Assembly (NCBI GenBank): GCA_965662355.1
Contig: CBFIHP010000005.1
Coordinates: forward strand, 186,001-250,000
From: GCA-2683825 sp965662355
GTDB taxonomy: Bacteria; Planctomycetota; UBA1135; GCA-002686595
Length of the DNA stretch: 64,000 nucleotides
Direction of reading: 5' to 3'
Under the pieces are notes generated by a model. That model was given only the letters and a program-made list of their open reading frames with translations, made no database searches and was not told the origin of the DNA. Below are positions 61,822 through 64,000 of this stretch, in pieces. Each line of letters starts with the position of its first letter. Positions within the stretch are counted from its first letter, which is position 1. Made by a program: the position numbers and the translations under genes.

Positions 61822-62694
61822 ATGAAGACCCCCGACCGCCGTCAGATCCTCGGACTCGCAAGCAGCGCCCTGGTGATTGGCGCCAACCATGCCCATTCAC
61901 ACGAAGCACGAGCACCGCGGCGGGTTCATCTGCGCAAGTCTCTGAAGTTCGGAATGGTCGCAGTGGAGGGCGATCTGAAGACGAAGTTCATGGCAGCCCT
62001 CGACGCGGGTTTCGAGGGCATCGAGATGGACAGCCCAAACGGGTTCGATCCCGACGAGGTCTTGGCAGCGAAGGAAGCTACCGGCATCGAGATCCCCGGC
62101 GTCGTCGATTCCGTGCATTGGCGTAAGACGCTTGGAGATCCAGACGCAAACGTGCGAGCCGAGGGGGTCACGGGGCTGGAGACGGCTCTACGCGACTGCA
62201 ATATCTATGGCGGAACGACCGCGTTGCTCGTGCCGGCGGTCGTCAACGCTGGCATCTCCTATGAGGACGCGTATGAAAGATCGCTCACGGAGATCCGGAA
62301 GGTGCTGCCGCTGGCGGAGGAGCTTGGGATCAAGATCGCTATCGAGAACGTCTGGAACAATTTCCTGTTGAGCCCGCTAGAAGCCGCACGTTACGTCGAC
62401 GCGCTCGGCGAGCACGTGGGGTGGTACATGGACATCGGCAACGTCGTCAAGTACGGCTGGCCGGCACATTGGATTAGGACGCTGGGTAAGCGGATTCTCA
62501 AGCTGGATATCAAGGACTACTCGCGCAAGACCAGCTGGGCTCCGATCGGTGATGGCGATAGCGATTGGCCGGAGGTGATGCGGGCGCTGGAGGATGTCGG
62601 TTATGAGGGCTGGGCTTCGGCCGAGGTCGGTGGTGGTGGGGCTGAGCGCTTGCGGGAGATCAGCGATCGGATGGATCGGGTGTTTCGTTTGTAG
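61822..62694 (+). CDS. Tat-exported xylose isomerase-like TIM-barrel protein
   Basis: 290 residues from ATG 61822. Twin-arginine start TPDRRQILGLASSALVIGANHA, then a sugar-phosphate isomerase/epimerase-type barrel: LKFGMVAVEGDLKTKFMAALDAGFEGIEMD, ELGIKIAIENVWNNFLL (Glu ligand), GWYMDIGNVVKYG (Asp ligand), RILKLDIKDYS and YEGWASAEVGGGG (Glu). These four acidic segments are the divalent-metal site of the family. Such exported proteins often sit beside DUF1080 genes and may act on 3-keto or epimerised sugars. Divergent from the DUF1080-bicupin pair with 140 bp between starts. Confidence 0.85.
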   Translation: MKTPDRRQILGLASSALVIGANHAHSHEARAPRRVHLRKSLKFGMVAVEGDLKTKFMAALDAGFEGIEMDSPNGFDPDEVLAAKEATGIEIPGVVDSVHWRKTLGDPDANVRAEGVTGLETALRDCNIYGGTTALLVPAVVNAGISYEDAYERSLTEIRKVLPLAEELGIKIAIENVWNNFLLSPLEAARYVDALGEHVGWYMDIGNVVKYGWPAHWIRTLGKRILKLDIKDYSRKTSWAPIGDGDSDWPEVMRALEDVGYEGWASAEVGGGGAERLREISDRMDRVFRL

Positions 62695-62729
62695 GAGTCG
62701 TGCCCGTGATCGTTGATCGCACTCAACCC

Positions 62730-63929
62730 CTACCTCTTCGGGTACGTCTTCTTGACCCACTTCGCCCACACCCCATCGAACTCCTCCGGTGTCGTCCCCA
62801 GCGCCTTCCCAAAGGCCTTCACGAACGGATCGCTAGCCCCCGCCTCCCGCACCACGCTCCTCGGATCCCGCGCCGTCTCCTTGAACCCTCGCAAGAGCTT
62901 CCCCATTACCCCACTCTCCTGGGCCATCACATAGTCGATCCGCGACCACAGGATCATGTGATCAGCCACCTCCAGGGCATCCGGGTCGTCCCACTGGATC
63001 ATGTCGAGCGAAGGGGCGAACACACCGTGACCTACGCGCGCGCGGATCTTCGGCGGCCAGTCTTCATCCAGCCGCACCCGGGCGAGCTTGTTGGAATTAG
63101 CGGTGAAGAAGGGATAGTCCGTATTCACTTCACGCGTGAACCAATGGGCCACGCCCTCGCGCCAGAAGAAGGGGGTGCCCGTGTCGTAGCCGAAGGCCGA
63201 ATTCACGAAGTTCTTCGATAGGCCCGAAATCAGCGAGCAGTGAAGTGCCGCGTCGTTGTCGTACCCGCCGCCCAGAAACTCCATCGACGTACCGAAGAAG
63301 ACGATCTGGGTCTTCTCGTGGTAGTACCGATAGGGCGCCGGAGAGGCCTGGTTCAGGTACGTGTTGGTGTAGCGTCCGAAGCTGCTCTTCTTCTCACACA
63401 TCAAGACCGCGAACTTCTCGGGCATGCCCAGGTGTGGGCCCACGCCGCCCTTGGATTCCTCCGGGAAGGTCTCTTCGGTGATGTCGAAGCGGGCGCAAAA
63501 GGAGGCGTAGAAGTCCTCGAGGCGTTGCGCGTAGAGGTGCAGGCGCAACCAGGAATCCAGTTCGCGCACCTTGCGCTTGAGCTTGGGGAGTTTCTTGCGC
63601 AGGCGTGCGAGCTCGGCCTCGAGAGCCTTGCGTTCGTCGCGCTCGGAGGGCAAGTCGATCGTGTCGAGACTGGAGCCGATGCGAAAGTGCGCGGTTTCGA
63701 CCCAGATCAAGGGTACCCCGCCCAGCGCCTGCTCGACGTGGAAGGTCGTGTGGTCGTCTCCGAACCGGAAGGGCCCGAACGATACGTAGCCCGCAGCCTT
63801 CAGGACCTTCGGATCGTTCTTCGTGTACGGATCGACCTCGGGGACCGGATCGCGACCGTCCTGCGCGTGATGAGTCGTGGCCGTCGCTAGCCAGGCGAAC
63901 GGCACGAGCGCGAGTAGGCGAAGCATCAT
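62730..63929 (-). CDS. Secreted peptidase-like protein without a HExxH site
   Basis: 399 residues from ATG 63929 (signal peptide MMLRLLALVPFAWLATATTHHAQ). A charged coiled coil (RKALEAELARLRKKLPKLKRKVREL, about 95-120) is followed by a domain laid out like DUF1570-type gluzincins: HYLYAQRLEDFYASF-like helix, QIVFFG strand, then a region expected to hold HExxH. That region reads DAALHCSLISGLSKNFVNSAFG, with no HExxH, and then PFFWREGVAHWFTREV. It therefore looks like a non-catalytic relative. Function unknown. Last feature; 63930-64000 holds only its upstream DNA. Confidence 0.6.
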   Translation of the reverse strand: MMLRLLALVPFAWLATATTHHAQDGRDPVPEVDPYTKNDPKVLKAAGYVSFGPFRFGDDHTTFHVEQALGGVPLIWVETAHFRIGSSLDTIDLPSERDERKALEAELARLRKKLPKLKRKVRELDSWLRLHLYAQRLEDFYASFCARFDITEETFPEESKGGVGPHLGMPEKFAVLMCEKKSSFGRYTNTYLNQASPAPYRYYHEKTQIVFFGTSMEFLGGGYDNDAALHCSLISGLSKNFVNSAFGYDTGTPFFWREGVAHWFTREVNTDYPFFTANSNKLARVRLDEDWPPKIRARVGHGVFAPSLDMIQWDDPDALEVADHMILWSRIDYVMAQESGVMGKLLRGFKETARDPRSVVREAGASDPFVKAFGKALGTTPEEFDGVWAKWVKKTYPKR

Positions 63930-64000
63930 CGTCGTCGCTCGTCCTGCCGAAAAAAAGAGCGGGACAGACCGAGGCCACACCTCATGTCTGTCCCGGAAAA

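Overview
The window looks like chromosomal DNA of a member of the Planctomycetota. It is GC-rich, and its right-hand third carries families that are hallmarks of that phylum: a DUF1549/DUF1553 planctomycete cytochrome c protein next to a DUF1501 Tat protein, tandem DUF1080 domains, a PA14/dehydrogenase/ThuA fusion, a Tat-exported sugar-isomerase-like protein and sulfatases. No rRNA, tRNA, CRISPR array, insertion sequence or prophage was seen. Genes are tightly packed and many neighbours overlap by ATGA or GTGA.

Layout. (1) 1-10066: a small, unusual NRPS locus on the minus strand (acyltransferase, A-MT-PCP protein with only half a condensation domain, a divergent SHMT paralogue, and a stand-alone condensation protein cut by the window edge). 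Divergent from it is an SGNH/MBOAT pair for O-acylation. (2) 10177-17119: a hybrid histidine kinase; a chorismate mutase-prephenate dehydratase-DAHP synthase fusion preceded by a candidate aromatic-rich leader peptide and a long hairpin; a branched-chain aminotransferase; and a DUF3810 membrane peptidase. (3) 17197-19959: one reading frame interrupted by a single in-frame TGA that sits exactly at the first position of a thioredoxin-type xxxC motif and is followed by a SECIS-like hairpin. I read it as a selenocysteine protein fused to a sulfatase. (4) 19975-21982: a HEAT-repeat protein, an outer-membrane-type lipoprotein and a small unknown. (5) 21998-42418: a glycogen region. A four-gene minus-strand operon (debranching enzyme, GT4, GH57, GT3 glycogen synthase fused to GT35 phosphorylase) is divergent from glgC. 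glgA lies further on and is divergent from a six-gene operon of ATP-grasp ligases, an S51-like amidotransferase/peptidase and two alpha/beta hydrolases. A fourth ATP-grasp gene follows glgA directly. (6) 42501-63929: secreted proteins (PA14/DUF5060 glycosidase-like protein, trypsin-like protease), the planctomycete cytochrome/DUF1501 operon, a HExxH protein of unknown family, a bicupin lipoprotein, DUF1080, a sugar-isomerase-like protein and a degenerate peptidase-like protein.

The most notable items are the probable selenocysteine UxxC-sulfatase fusion, the three-enzyme aromatic fusion with its candidate attenuator, and the ATP-grasp/S51/esterase cluster interleaved with glycogen synthesis genes, which may be an undescribed amide-ligase pathway. 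Everything is from reading the sequence; no searches were run.
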